DNA of 15,670 bases. Source: Candidatus Cloacimonadota bacterium (GTDB lineage Bacteria; Cloacimonadota; Cloacimonadia; Cloacimonadales; WRIO01). Position numbers and translations under genes: made by a program. This document shows, in pieces, positions 7,317 to 14,270 of this stretch; within the stretch, counting starts at the first letter, position 1; every line of letters begins with the position of its first letter. Where the stretch lies: assembly GCA_023230175.1 (NCBI GenBank), contig JALNXV010000034.1, positions 1 to 15,670 on the forward strand, read 5' to 3'. The notes under the pieces are model-generated. The model was not told the DNA's origin. It worked only from the letters and a program-made list of their open reading frames with translations, and searched no databases.

Positions 7317-7346
7317 CAAAAATAATTGTAAACGATTTTTTGTCAA
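7317..7346 (-). promoter_or_regulatory. Promoter candidate for the minus-strand small RNA
   Basis: On the minus strand a perfect TTGACA (7346-7341) precedes TATTTTTG (7324-7317). Counted from TTG, the gap is 19 nt, which fits the Bacteroidota sigma-A pattern (TTG, 19-21 nt, TAnnTTTG). It also leaves a sigma-70-like -10 (TATTTT) at 16-nt spacing. It points straight at the terminator about 105 nt downstream. Confidence 0.5.
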
Positions 7347-7451
7347 CAAAAATTTTTCAAATTATTATAAACTTAAATTACTATATACTAATTATTTAGC
7401 TAATAATCAAAATTGAATCAATAAGTAATTTACTCACGAATAATAAAACAA

Positions 7452-7535
7452 AATTGTATATAATCTTAACACTTATGTTTACGTACACATTTTCCGGTAA
7501 ATGATAAAATTAATATGTAAACATAATATACAATT
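7452..7535. repeat. Imperfect long inverted repeat
   Basis: Outer arms AATTGTATAT (7452-7461) and ATATACAATT (7526-7535) are exact reverse complements. Inner arms TTATGTTTACGTA (7473-7485) and TATGTAAACATAA (7514-7526) match at 12 of 13 positions. An 11-nt insertion lies between the arms on the left side only, and the centre holds a 28-nt spacer. It could be a long RNA hairpin or paired protein-binding sites. AT-rich sequence favours chance pairing, but 22 of 23 arm positions agree. Confidence 0.45.
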
Positions 7536-7621
7536 ATTTAACGATTGTCTTGAATTTGAAAATGTTAATTTTTTTTTACGCTTAGTTTATTTCTTGAGTT
7601 ATCAATATAAAAAATCACAGA

Positions 7622-7651
7622 AATACAATTTTTTGGAAAATTGTATTGACT
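7622..7651 (+). promoter_or_regulatory. Perfect 11-bp dyad overlapping the likely purL -35 box
   Basis: AATACAATTTT (7622-7632) and AAAATTGTATT (7637-7647) are exact reverse complements around TTGG. The right arm runs into TTGACT (7646-7651), the best -35-like sequence before purL; a weak AATAAG lies at 7669-7674 after 17 nt. There is no T-tract after the dyad, so it is not a terminator. Its place over the -35 suits an operator for a repressor of purine synthesis, though the sequence does not resemble the Escherichia coli PurR site. Confidence 0.45.
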
Positions 7652-7708
7652 AATTATCACATTTTTGAAATAAGACATACAAAGAAAACTTTATCAAAGG
7701 ATAAAAAT

Positions 7709-9913
7709 ATGAAAGAACCTCAAGTGACATTAGAATTAGCATTAGAACATGGATTAACTGAAGATGAATTTAATAAAATTATAAAAAGAATTGGGAGAAT
7801 ACCAACTTTTACTGAACTTGGTATTGTTTCAGTGATGTGGTCAGAACATGCTAGTTATAAAAATTCTATCAAATATTTAAAAACATTACCTAAAGATGGA
7901 CAGGCGATTTTGTCAAAAGCGGGAGAAGAGAATGCCGGAGTTGTTGATATAGGTGATGGTTTAGCAGTTTCCTTTAAAATAGAAAGTCATAACCATCCTT
8001 CAGCTGTAGAACCATATCATGGAGCAGCAACCGGTGTTGGTGGAATATTAAGAGATATCTTTACTATGGGAGCACGTCCGGTTTGTGCATTAAATTCTTT
8101 AAGATTTGGAAGCCTAAACGATAACAATGTAAAACATCTTGTAAAAGGCGTAGTTGAGGGTATTGCTGATTATGGAAATTGTTTTGGTGTTCCAACTGTT
8201 GGTGGTGAAGTTTACTTTGATGAGGCATATAAAGGTAATCCTTTAGTAAACGCTATGGCTGTTGGTATATTAGAACATAAAAATCTAATGTCAGCCGGTG
8301 CTAAAGGCCCCGGTAATTATGTAGTTTATGTTGGCTCAAAAACCGGTAGAGACGGTATTCATGGGGCAACCTTTGCTTCTGTTGAATTAACTGAAGATTC
8401 AGAAGAAAAAAGAACAGCAGTTCAAGTCGGTGACCCGTTTATGGAAAAACTTCTATTGGAGGCAACCTTAGAAGTCATAGAAAAAGGTTTAGTTGTTGGT
8501 ATTCAAGATATGGGAGCAGCAGGATTAACCTGTTCGTCAAGTGAAATGTCTGCAAAATCCGGTACAGGTATTGATTTAGATGTTGCTTTAGTACCACAAA
8601 GAGAATCAAATATGACTGCTTATGAAATTATGTTATCTGAATCTCAAGAAAGAATGTTATTAGTTGTGGAACCGGATAAGTACCTTGAAGTTAAAGAAGT
8701 ATTTGAAAAGTGGGATTTAGATGCAGAAAAAGTCGGTATAGTAACTGATGATGCATTATTAAGAGTAAGATTTAATGGAGAAATTAAAGCAGAATTACCA
8801 TCAAACTTTTTAGTTCTTGGAGGAGAAGCTCCTGTTTATGATCGTGAATATAAAAAACCTGCTTATTTACTTGCAACAAGAAACTATAACCCTGAAGATA
8901 CTCCAATCTTAAAAGATTATAATAATATGCTTAAACAACTATGTTCGAATCCAAATATTGCTTCTAAACAAGCAATTTTCAAACAGTATGATCATATGGT
9001 ACAAATTAATACAATGATTGAACCAGGTGGTGACGCAGCTTTAATAAGAGTTAAAAATACTCAAAAAGGATTAGCTGTTTCAACGGATTGTAATGGTCGC
9101 TATTGTTATTTAGATGCTTATGAGGGAACAAAAGGAGCTGTTGCGGAAGCTGCCAGAAATGTTGTTTGTGTCGGAGCTAAACCTGTAGCGATAACAAATT
9201 GTTTGAATTTTGGTAACCCTTATAAACCTGAAGTGTATTGGAATTTCGTTGAAGCAATTAAAGGGATGAAGGACGCTTGTGAGGCTTTTGTAACACCTGT
9301 AACCGGCGGTAATGTTTCTTTTTATAACGAGAATCCTGTCTCAGCAGTATACCCAACTCCAACTATTGGAATGCTCGGTATCATTGATAATATTGAAAAT
9401 GCAGTTACTTATGATTTTAAAAATGAAGGAGATTTCATTTATCTTCTTGGAGATAATTGTAATGAAATTGGTGGTAGTGAATACCAACATATTTTGATAA
9501 ATAAACCTATGGGCCTTCCTCCTATAGTAAACTTGAAAACAGAATCTATACTTTATAATACTATGAATTTATTAACAAATCAAAAACTGTTACAATCAGC
9601 TCATGACTGTTCTGAAGGTGGTTTAGCAATTTGCTTAATGGAATCTTGTTTCAATAAACAACATCTTGGTTGTTTAATTAATATGGATTTCAAATTTAGA
9701 ACTGATTTTGAACTTTTCGGAGAAGCTCATAGTAGAATTATTGTTTCTATAAAAAAAGAAAATATTGAGAAATTTGAAACTATATTAAAAGACAATAATC
9801 AAAAATATTTAAGGATAGGGAAAGTTCAAAGCAACAGACTGAAAATAAATAATTTAATCGATTTAGAAATTAAAGATCTAAGACATATTTACTACAATTC
9901 AATAAAATTATAA
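7709..9913 (+). CDS. purL: Phosphoribosylformylglycinamidine synthase subunit PurL (small form)
   Basis: 735 residues, the usual length of the small Bacillus/Thermotoga-type PurL. It makes FGAM from FGAR with ATP and ammonia in the fourth step of purine synthesis, and works with separate PurQ (glutaminase) and PurS, neither of which is in this window. Clear motifs: [11 protein letters not shown] (residues 43-53, catalytic His47), [14 protein letters not shown] (90-103), [13 protein letters not shown] (105-117), [15 protein letters not shown], and [17 protein letters not shown]. The second half repeats the AIR-synthase-like fold with NCLNFGNP and [13 protein letters not shown] start at the ATG at 7709 because AAAGG lies 8 nt before it and the protein then begins like other PurL; the in-frame TTG at 7646 would add 21 unlikely residues and is better read as part of a -35 box. 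No frameshift is visible. Confidence 0.97.
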   Translation: MKEPQVTLELALEHGLTEDEFNKIIKRIGRIPTFTELGIVSVMWSEHASYKNSIKYLKTLPKDGQAILSKAGEENAGVVDIGDGLAVSFKIESHNHPSAVEPYHGAATGVGGILRDIFTMGARPVCALNSLRFGSLNDNNVKHLVKGVVEGIADYGNCFGVPTVGGEVYFDEAYKGNPLVNAMAVGILEHKNLMSAGAKGPGNYVVYVGSKTGRDGIHGATFASVELTEDSEEKRTAVQVGDPFMEKLLLEATLEVIEKGLVVGIQDMGAAGLTCSSSEMSAKSGTGIDLDVALVPQRESNMTAYEIMLSESQERMLLVVEPDKYLEVKEVFEKWDLDAEKVGIVTDDALLRVRFNGEIKAELPSNFLVLGGEAPVYDREYKKPAYLLATRNYNPEDTPILKDYNNMLKQLCSNPNIASKQAIFKQYDHMVQINTMIEPGGDAALIRVKNTQKGLAVSTDCNGRYCYLDAYEGTKGAVAEAARNVVCVGAKPVAITNCLNFGNPYKPEVYWNFVEAIKGMKDACEAFVTPVTGGNVSFYNENPVSAVYPTPTIGMLGIIDNIENAVTYDFKNEGDFIYLLGDNCNEIGGSEYQHILINKPMGLPPIVNLKTESILYNTMNLLTNQKLLQSAHDCSEGGLAICLMESCFNKQHLGCLINMDFKFRTDFELFGEAHSRIIVSIKKENIEKFETILKDNNQKYLRIGKVQSNRLKINNLIDLEIKDLRHIYYNSIKL

Positions 9914-9924
9914 AAAATTTTATT
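9901..9924 (+). other. All-AT hairpin across the purL stop codon
   Basis: AATAAAATT (9901-9909) and AATTTTATT (9916-9924) are perfect 9-bp arms around a 6-nt loop and include the purL TAA. The stem has no GC pair and no following T-tract, so it is a weak terminator at best. Its right arm runs into TTGACA (9923-9928). Confidence 0.3.
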
Positions 9925-9951
9925 GACAATGATAACTTCTTTTTATTTACT
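9923..9951 (+). promoter_or_regulatory. Candidate promoter for the downstream plus-strand operon
   Basis: A perfect TTGACA (9923-9928) lies 10 nt after the purL stop. TATTTA (9944-9949) follows after 15 nt, a suboptimal spacing with a partial -10. It would drive the gene run beginning at 10028. The evidence is limited to the -35 match. Confidence 0.3.
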
Positions 9952-10027
9952 TGATAATCGGAGTTGATATATATGAAGAAAGAAATAAAGTTTGTTATAC
10001 TTTTTAAGCACAAACAAGGATATATTT

Positions 10028-10645
10028 GTGTATAATCCTTTAAGTAGGTTATTAACAAATAATGAACAAAAAATATTGTTTATTATATTAGTAATTATTT
10101 CTTTAGGATCGGCTTTAAGCTTATTTGGTTATATACCGACATCTGAAAAAAATATTCAAATAAATGAGCATACTAATAAGCAAATATCCAATACCTTACA
10201 AGATGATTTTCAGATTAGCTATGATTTAAATAATGTAAAATATGATGAATTACTCTATATCACAGGTATTGGTCCTGTTAAAGCGAAAGCAATTATAGAT
10301 TTTCAAAATGATTATGGATTTAAACATTTAGATGATTTATTAAAGGTCAATGGAATTGGACCTAAAACTTTTGAAAAAATAAAAGAGTTTTTTTTTGTTT
10401 CTGAGACTAAATTAAATTTGCCAAAAACTGATAATGTTAATAATCAACATAAATATGATATTAATACAGTAAGTTATGAGGAGTTAATAAGCATTAAAGG
10501 TATTGGTCCCAAGAAAGCACAAGATATTTTAGAATATCGAAAACAAATAGTAAAATTTCGTAAAATGGATGAACTAAAAGAGATTTCCGGAATCGGTGAT
10601 AAAACATTTATAAATCTTTTAAATTATTTATGTATTGGAGAATAA
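10028..10645 (+). CDS. Membrane-anchored helix-hairpin-helix protein, ComEA-like
   Basis: 205 residues from a GTG at 10028 with AAGGA 7 nt upstream; an in-frame TTG at 9992 has no such site. A single transmembrane segment (about residues 15-35) follows a short basic N-terminus, so the bulk is probably periplasmic. Two tandem ComEA-type modules follow, each with two helix-hairpin-helix motifs: residues 66-122 with ITGIGPVKA and VNGIGPKTF, and residues 143-200 with IKGIGPKKA and ISGIGDKTF. The DLN and DIN starts (residues 67 and 144) are typical of ComEA repeats, which bind the DNA backbone during uptake for competence. No comEC, secretin or pilin genes are in the window, so a competence role is only inferred; another DNA- or envelope-associated role is possible. 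It starts a tight gene run, ending 1 nt before the next ATG. Confidence 0.87.
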   Translation: MYNPLSRLLTNNEQKILFIILVIISLGSALSLFGYIPTSEKNIQINEHTNKQISNTLQDDFQISYDLNNVKYDELLYITGIGPVKAKAIIDFQNDYGFKHLDDLLKVNGIGPKTFEKIKEFFFVSETKLNLPKTDNVNNQHKYDINTVSYEELISIKGIGPKKAQDILEYRKQIVKFRKMDELKEISGIGDKTFINLLNYLCIGE

Positions 10646-10646
10646 A

Positions 10647-11216
10647 ATGGCTGTAGATAAAAAAATAAACCCAACCCTTACTTTAGCTCAATTGTATGAC
10701 GCCCAAAAACAATTTTTTGATTCATTTATTATATATCAACAGTTATATCAACAAAATCCAACTGAAGATTTAAAAAACAGATTGCAAAATGCTCACGATA
10801 AAATATTTACAGATAATAGTCTTAGTTATAATGATATTACAAATACCATCTTTAATGAAGAAGACAAGATTTATTTTAAACTTATCCCTGATACTCAATA
10901 TAAAGAATATAAAAAAGCAATTCATCAGATTGAAAATGATGAAATAGAATTTACTGATGAAGAATTTGATGAAGACGAGTTAGAAATGGAAGGTGCTGAA
11001 CAAATAGAAAGCGAGTTTATACCTGATAAACCAGCTGATAGACCCAAAATTGAATCCATTAAACAAGAACAATCCAATGATAATAATTTTTTATACTATA
11101 CAATCTCAGAATTTTCCGAATATATCATTTCTAAATTAGGTAGTGATAAGAAATTATCAATGATTACACTCAGCGAATTAAAAGAAATTAAATTGCTCTT
11201 TAAAGATATTCTATAG
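10647..11216 (+). CDS. Uncharacterised protein with TPR-like N-terminus and acidic middle
   Basis: 189 residues from the ATG at 10647, with GGAG (10637-10640) 6 nt upstream and 1 nt after the previous stop. I do not recognise a family. Residues 10-55 are helical with a tetratricopeptide-like spacing (LAQLYDAQKQFFDSFIIYQ, then QNPTEDLKNRL). Residues 97-127 are strongly acidic (FTDEEFDEDELEMEGAEQ), and the last 40 residues are again helical (YTISEFSEYIISKLG). There is no signal peptide or membrane segment, so it is probably cytoplasmic. Only the placement in a compact operon with a helix-hairpin-helix protein, an HDOD protein and rsmD is informative; an adaptor or scaffold role would be a guess. 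Coding is supported by the ribosome-binding site, the operon fit and gene-like composition. Confidence 0.75.
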   Translation: MAVDKKINPTLTLAQLYDAQKQFFDSFIIYQQLYQQNPTEDLKNRLQNAHDKIFTDNSLSYNDITNTIFNEEDKIYFKLIPDTQYKEYKKAIHQIENDEIEFTDEEFDEDELEMEGAEQIESEFIPDKPADRPKIESIKQEQSNDNNFLYYTISEFSEYIISKLGSDKKLSMITLSELKEIKLLFKDIL

Positions 11217-11226
11217 GAGAAATAAT

Positions 11227-11399
11227 TGAAAAAAAACATAGATAACGAAAATATAAATAAATTATGTGAGAAATGTTTAAATAAATGTAAACAACAAAAG
11301 ACTGTAACTCTTGTTAGTTGTCCATCTTTTGTACCAAAACCTAAACAGTTATTTTTTAAATTTAAATATAATAAGCTTAATGAAAACGAGAGGAAATAA
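11227..11399 (+). pseudogene. Small Cys-rich zinc-ribbon-like gene apparently broken by one nucleotide
   Basis: A strong AGGAGA (11215-11220) lies 6 nt before a TTG at 11227 that opens MKKNIDNENINKLCEKCL and stops at 11305-11307. The overlapping -1 frame continues from about 11280 as NKCKQQKTVTLVSCPSF, then VPKPKQLFFKFKYNK, and ends with TAA at 11397-11399, overlapping the next ATG by 1 nt. Joined at the TTTAATAAA (11277-11285), the two frames give CEKCLNKCK followed by SCP, a CxxCxxxC...C pattern as in small zinc-binding proteins, in a space that fits the operon exactly. One missing A in this A/T-rich tract would explain it. Alternatives are a separate 41-residue protein from the ATG at 11274, which has no clear ribosome-binding site, or real frameshifting. 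Confidence 0.5.
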
Positions 11400-12280
11400 T
11401 GGTTGATTTATACGGAGTTAAAATTGATTTACAGACCTTACCGGTTTTACCGGCTGCTTTAAATAAATTAATAGAAGTTTCTAGTGATAAAGATTTATCA
11501 AATAAAGAGATAGCTAAAATCATTTCTCTTGATAGTGGAATAACCGCAAAGATTTTATCTATTGCAAATAGTGCACTATTTGGTGGTGTAGTACCTATTA
11601 TTGATTTAAATACAGCTGTAACAAGACTCGGAAGAAATGATGTTAAAACAGTCGCTATGACTATATACATATCCCAAGTATTAAAAAAGTTTACTCTAAG
11701 TAATATCGTTATCGATAAATTTTGGAAACATTCATTAAGTGTTGCCTTTCTTGCCAGGAAAATTATTAATTTTTATGACTATAAAAATGAAATAAGCGAA
11801 GAAGAACTTAATTACTTATACCTAAGTGCTCTAATGCATGATTTAGGATACATTATCTTAGATATATTAGCTCCTACAAAATTTAAAGAATTTATTATAC
11901 ATTCTAAAAACTATAATATATCTCTTTTTCAAGCTGAACAAGAAATATTCCAAACTTCCCATTCTGAAGAAGCTGCAAAATTATTTAGATATTGGAATTT
12001 ACCCGATCCTATAATTGAAATAATGAAACATCACCATAGACCAACTTTAACAAAACCTCAATTAAGAAATTTATCAAATATAATTCACGTAGCTGATCAC
12101 TTAACAAATTTATTCGGATATGAAATTTTTGAAGATTTCCCTCATGAACCTGTTCAAAGTTCTATCTATAATCAATTTAATTTTTTAGATAACTCTAACT
12201 CAGAAGAAAATATTTTTGATGATTTAAAAAATCAAACAGAGTTATTTTTAAGTTTTTCTGAATTAGCTTTATCAGTATAA
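11399..12280 (+). CDS. HDOD-domain protein
   Basis: 293 residues. The ATG overlaps the TAA of the small Cys-rich frame by 1 nt, with AGAGG 5 nt upstream. The whole protein is one HDOD domain plus a short tail. The N-terminal signature is LPVLPAALNKLIEVSSD, then IIDLNTAVTRLGRNDVKT (about residues 15-90). The HD-like core follows with His111 (WKHSLSVAFLA), His147-Asp148 (LMHDLGYIIL), His188 (SHSEEAAKL), His211-213 and Asp233 (HVADHL). HDOD proteins are a non-canonical branch of the HD superfamily, often lacking metal ligands and acting as output or adaptor modules in signalling, motility and nucleic-acid responses. Here the metal ligands look largely kept, so phosphohydrolase activity is conceivable. 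It lies directly before rsmD with a 1-nt gap. No receiver, GGDEF or EAL domain is attached. Confidence 0.92.
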   Translation: MVDLYGVKIDLQTLPVLPAALNKLIEVSSDKDLSNKEIAKIISLDSGITAKILSIANSALFGGVVPIIDLNTAVTRLGRNDVKTVAMTIYISQVLKKFTLSNIVIDKFWKHSLSVAFLARKIINFYDYKNEISEEELNYLYLSALMHDLGYIILDILAPTKFKEFIIHSKNYNISLFQAEQEIFQTSHSEEAAKLFRYWNLPDPIIEIMKHHHRPTLTKPQLRNLSNIIHVADHLTNLFGYEIFEDFPHEPVQSSIYNQFNFLDNSNSEENIFDDLKNQTELFLSFSELALSV

Positions 12281-12281
12281 A

Positions 12282-12842
12282 ATGAGAATTATTTCCGGAC
12301 GATTCAAAGGACAAAAAATTGATGCGGTTGAAGGAATTACTGCTCGACCAACTACTGATTTTTTTAGAGAAATGATTTTTTCTGTTCTTAATAATCTCGA
12401 TATAAATATGATTAATGTATTAGATTTATTTGCAGGAAGCGGAGCTTTAGGGTTTGAAGCACTTTCTCGAGGAGCTGACCATATTGATTTTGTTGAAGGC
12501 TCAAAGAAGTCTGTCAGTACTATTATTAATAATTTAAATAGATTAGATTGTCATTCACAATGCTCTGTTAATATGAAAAAAGCCGAAAACTTTATTAATC
12601 ATTGTTCAAACAAATACGATTTAATCTTAGCCGATCCACCCTATAATAAAAATTTCTTAAATACAATAATTACCTTAATAAGAAATCAACATATTCTTAA
12701 TAATGAAGGAATATTAGTTTTTGAACATTCAATTAATGAAAAACTAAATGATGAATTTCTACCTTATGTTTTTAAAATTAAAAAAGGCGGACCTACACAA
12801 ATATCGTTTATCTCTTTTAATAAAATCTATAATCAGGAGTAA
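12282..12842 (+). CDS. rsmD: 16S rRNA (guanine966-N2)-methyltransferase RsmD
   Basis: 186 residues, the usual length. RsmD transfers a methyl group from S-adenosylmethionine to N2 of G966 in the 16S rRNA of the assembling small subunit. The family start MRIISGRFKGQKI is followed by TARPTTDFFREMIF (residues 20-33, the conserved RPTTD block), motif I DLFAGSGALGFEALSRGA (48-65), and motif IV ADPPY (117-121), whose Asp-Pro-Pro-Tyr forms the target-base pocket. KKGGPTQISF near the end also fits. The ATG is 1 nt after the HDOD stop and has no recognisable Shine-Dalgarno sequence, so initiation probably depends on coupling to translation of the upstream gene. It is followed 2 nt later by cysS. In many bacteria rsmD pairs with coaD; that gene is not visible here. 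Confidence 0.95.
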   Translation: MRIISGRFKGQKIDAVEGITARPTTDFFREMIFSVLNNLDINMINVLDLFAGSGALGFEALSRGADHIDFVEGSKKSVSTIINNLNRLDCHSQCSVNMKKAENFINHCSNKYDLILADPPYNKNFLNTIITLIRNQHILNNEGILVFEHSINEKLNDEFLPYVFKIKKGGPTQISFISFNKIYNQE

Positions 12843-12844
12843 TA

Positions 12845-14236
12845 ATGAAAATTTTTAATACTTTAAACAAAACTAAAGAAGAATTTAAACCTATAGAAAA
12901 GAATAAAATTAAAATGTATGTCTGTGGACCTACTGTTTATAACTATTTTCACCTTGGAAACGCTAGACCTTTTTTGTTTTTTGACGTGGTTAGAAATTAT
13001 TTCAAATATAAAGGGTTTGATGTTACGTATATTCAAAATATTACAGATATTGATGATAAAATTATAGCTAAAGCAAACGATGAAAATGTTGACTATAAAG
13101 ATATTACTCAAAAATATATAAAAGCCTTTTTTGAAGATTTAAAACAATTGAATATTCAAAAAGCTACTCTTAATCCTAAAGCAACAGATTATTTGCCGGA
13201 AATGATTGCTTTAATTCAAGATTTAGTAAATAAAGGATATGCTTACGAAAGCCAAGGAGATGTCTATTTTGCCGTTGATAAGAAAAAAGACTATGGTAAA
13301 CTTTCAGGTAAAAATCTCGATGATCTTCAAGCAGGAGCTAGAATTGAAGCAAATACTCAAAAACATAATCCTTTCGACTTTACTTTATGGAAAAAGGCTA
13401 AAGCCGGAGAACCTTTTTGGGAAAGCCCTTGGGGTAATGGAAGACCCGGTTGGCATACAGAATGTGTAGTAATGTCAAAAAAACATCTCGGACAGAGTTT
13501 TGACATTCACGGAGGAGGAATCGATCTAATATTCCCACACCACGAAAATGAACTTGCTCAAGCAGAAGCTATCGATGATAAGCCTTTAGCAAATTTCTGG
13601 TTACATAATGGATTTCTAAATATTGAAGGCGATAAAATGTCAAAATCACTTAATAATTTCTTTACTGCCAGAGACGTTTTAAAAAAATATAATGCAGATA
13701 CTATAAGATTCTTTTTCTTGTCAAAACATTATAGAAGCCCTATAGATTATAATCAAGAAATACTTGAAGAATCAAGAATTGCTATTAATAGATTTTATGA
13801 AGTCTTTAAAAAACTTCCTGTGTATAAAGAAAATATAATAAATGATCATTTATCAACAGATTTAACTGAAATAAAAAATAATTTTCTTGCTGCTATGGAT
13901 GATGATTTTAATACTGCAAAAGCAATAGCGTATCTTTTTGAACTATCTAAAATTTGCTTTAATCAAAATACTGAAGAATCACATAATATTCAAGCTGCTA
14001 ACTTATTATATGAACTCGGTAGCGTTCTAGGTTTTTTCAGTAAATTAAAGGATGAACTTGATAACAAGATAGATGATAAAGCTGAAAAATTAATAACTCT
14101 TTTGATTGAAATTAGAAGCCTTGCAAAAAAACAAAAGAATTTTGAAATAGCTGATAAGATTCGAAATGACTTAACTCAATTAAATATAGAGTTAAGAGAT
14201 ACTATAGAAGGAACTAATTGGTCATTAAAAAAGTAA
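12845..14236 (+). CDS. cysS: Cysteinyl-tRNA synthetase
   Basis: 463 residues, matching the 461 of Escherichia coli CysRS. It charges tRNA-Cys with cysteine using ATP, in the cytoplasm. Class I signatures are present: MYVCGPTVYNYFHLGNARPF with the HIGH-equivalent HLGN (residues 36-39), and DKMSKSLNNFFTARDVL with KMSKS (264-268). The zinc that selects cysteine would be bound by Cys27, Cys207 (GWHTECVVM), His232 and Glu236 (FPHHENELAQ), all at a constant offset from the Escherichia coli ligands. HGGGIDLIFPHHENE and NPFDFTLWKKAK are typical. The C-terminal anticodon region (about 330-463) is complete. The ATG is 2 nt after the rsmD stop, with AGGAG (12835-12839) at 5-nt spacing. In an organism with an active disulfide relay this is a housekeeping gene, not a specific partner. 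Confidence 0.97.
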   Translation: MKIFNTLNKTKEEFKPIEKNKIKMYVCGPTVYNYFHLGNARPFLFFDVVRNYFKYKGFDVTYIQNITDIDDKIIAKANDENVDYKDITQKYIKAFFEDLKQLNIQKATLNPKATDYLPEMIALIQDLVNKGYAYESQGDVYFAVDKKKDYGKLSGKNLDDLQAGARIEANTQKHNPFDFTLWKKAKAGEPFWESPWGNGRPGWHTECVVMSKKHLGQSFDIHGGGIDLIFPHHENELAQAEAIDDKPLANFWLHNGFLNIEGDKMSKSLNNFFTARDVLKKYNADTIRFFFLSKHYRSPIDYNQEILEESRIAINRFYEVFKKLPVYKENIINDHLSTDLTEIKNNFLAAMDDDFNTAKAIAYLFELSKICFNQNTEESHNIQAANLLYELGSVLGFFSKLKDELDNKIDDKAEKLITLLIEIRSLAKKQKNFEIADKIRNDLTQLNIELRDTIEGTNWSLKK

Positions 14237-14270
14237 TCTATTATAAAATTAACATTAGAGGAATTCAACA

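Larger units (their letters stand above)
6906..7708. other. 800-bp intergenic region without a convincing protein gene
   Basis: No frame on either strand in this stretch shows a coding-like protein with a ribosome-binding site. It is more AT-rich than the flanking genes. It contains the 6956-6990 hairpin, a minus-strand promoter/terminator unit (7208-7346) with direct repeats, a long imperfect inverted repeat (7452-7535) and the dyad before purL (7622-7647), each listed separately. I see nothing in 6991-7207 or 7350-7450 beyond AT-rich sequence. Confidence 0.7.

Noticed and set aside
7300..7700. Possible replication origin in the AT-rich region before purL
   Set aside because: No convincing DnaA boxes (TTATNCACA type) and no dnaA, dnaN or gidA-type neighbours.
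9973..10035. 20-codon plus-strand frame (MKKEIKFVILFKHKQGYICV) with GGAG upstream, overlapping the ComEA-like start
   Set aside because: Very short, overlaps the better-supported GTG start, and its composition gives no evidence of coding beyond a chance ribosome-binding site. A leader peptide cannot be excluded.
11377..11670. Minus-strand 97-codon frame opposite the HDOD gene
   Set aside because: Overlaps the conserved HDOD signature on the other strand and has no supporting site or motif.
12863..13111. Minus-strand 82-codon frame opposite the start of cysS
   Set aside because: Antisense to the conserved catalytic region of cysS; its hydrophobic composition is what AT-rich antisense frames usually give.
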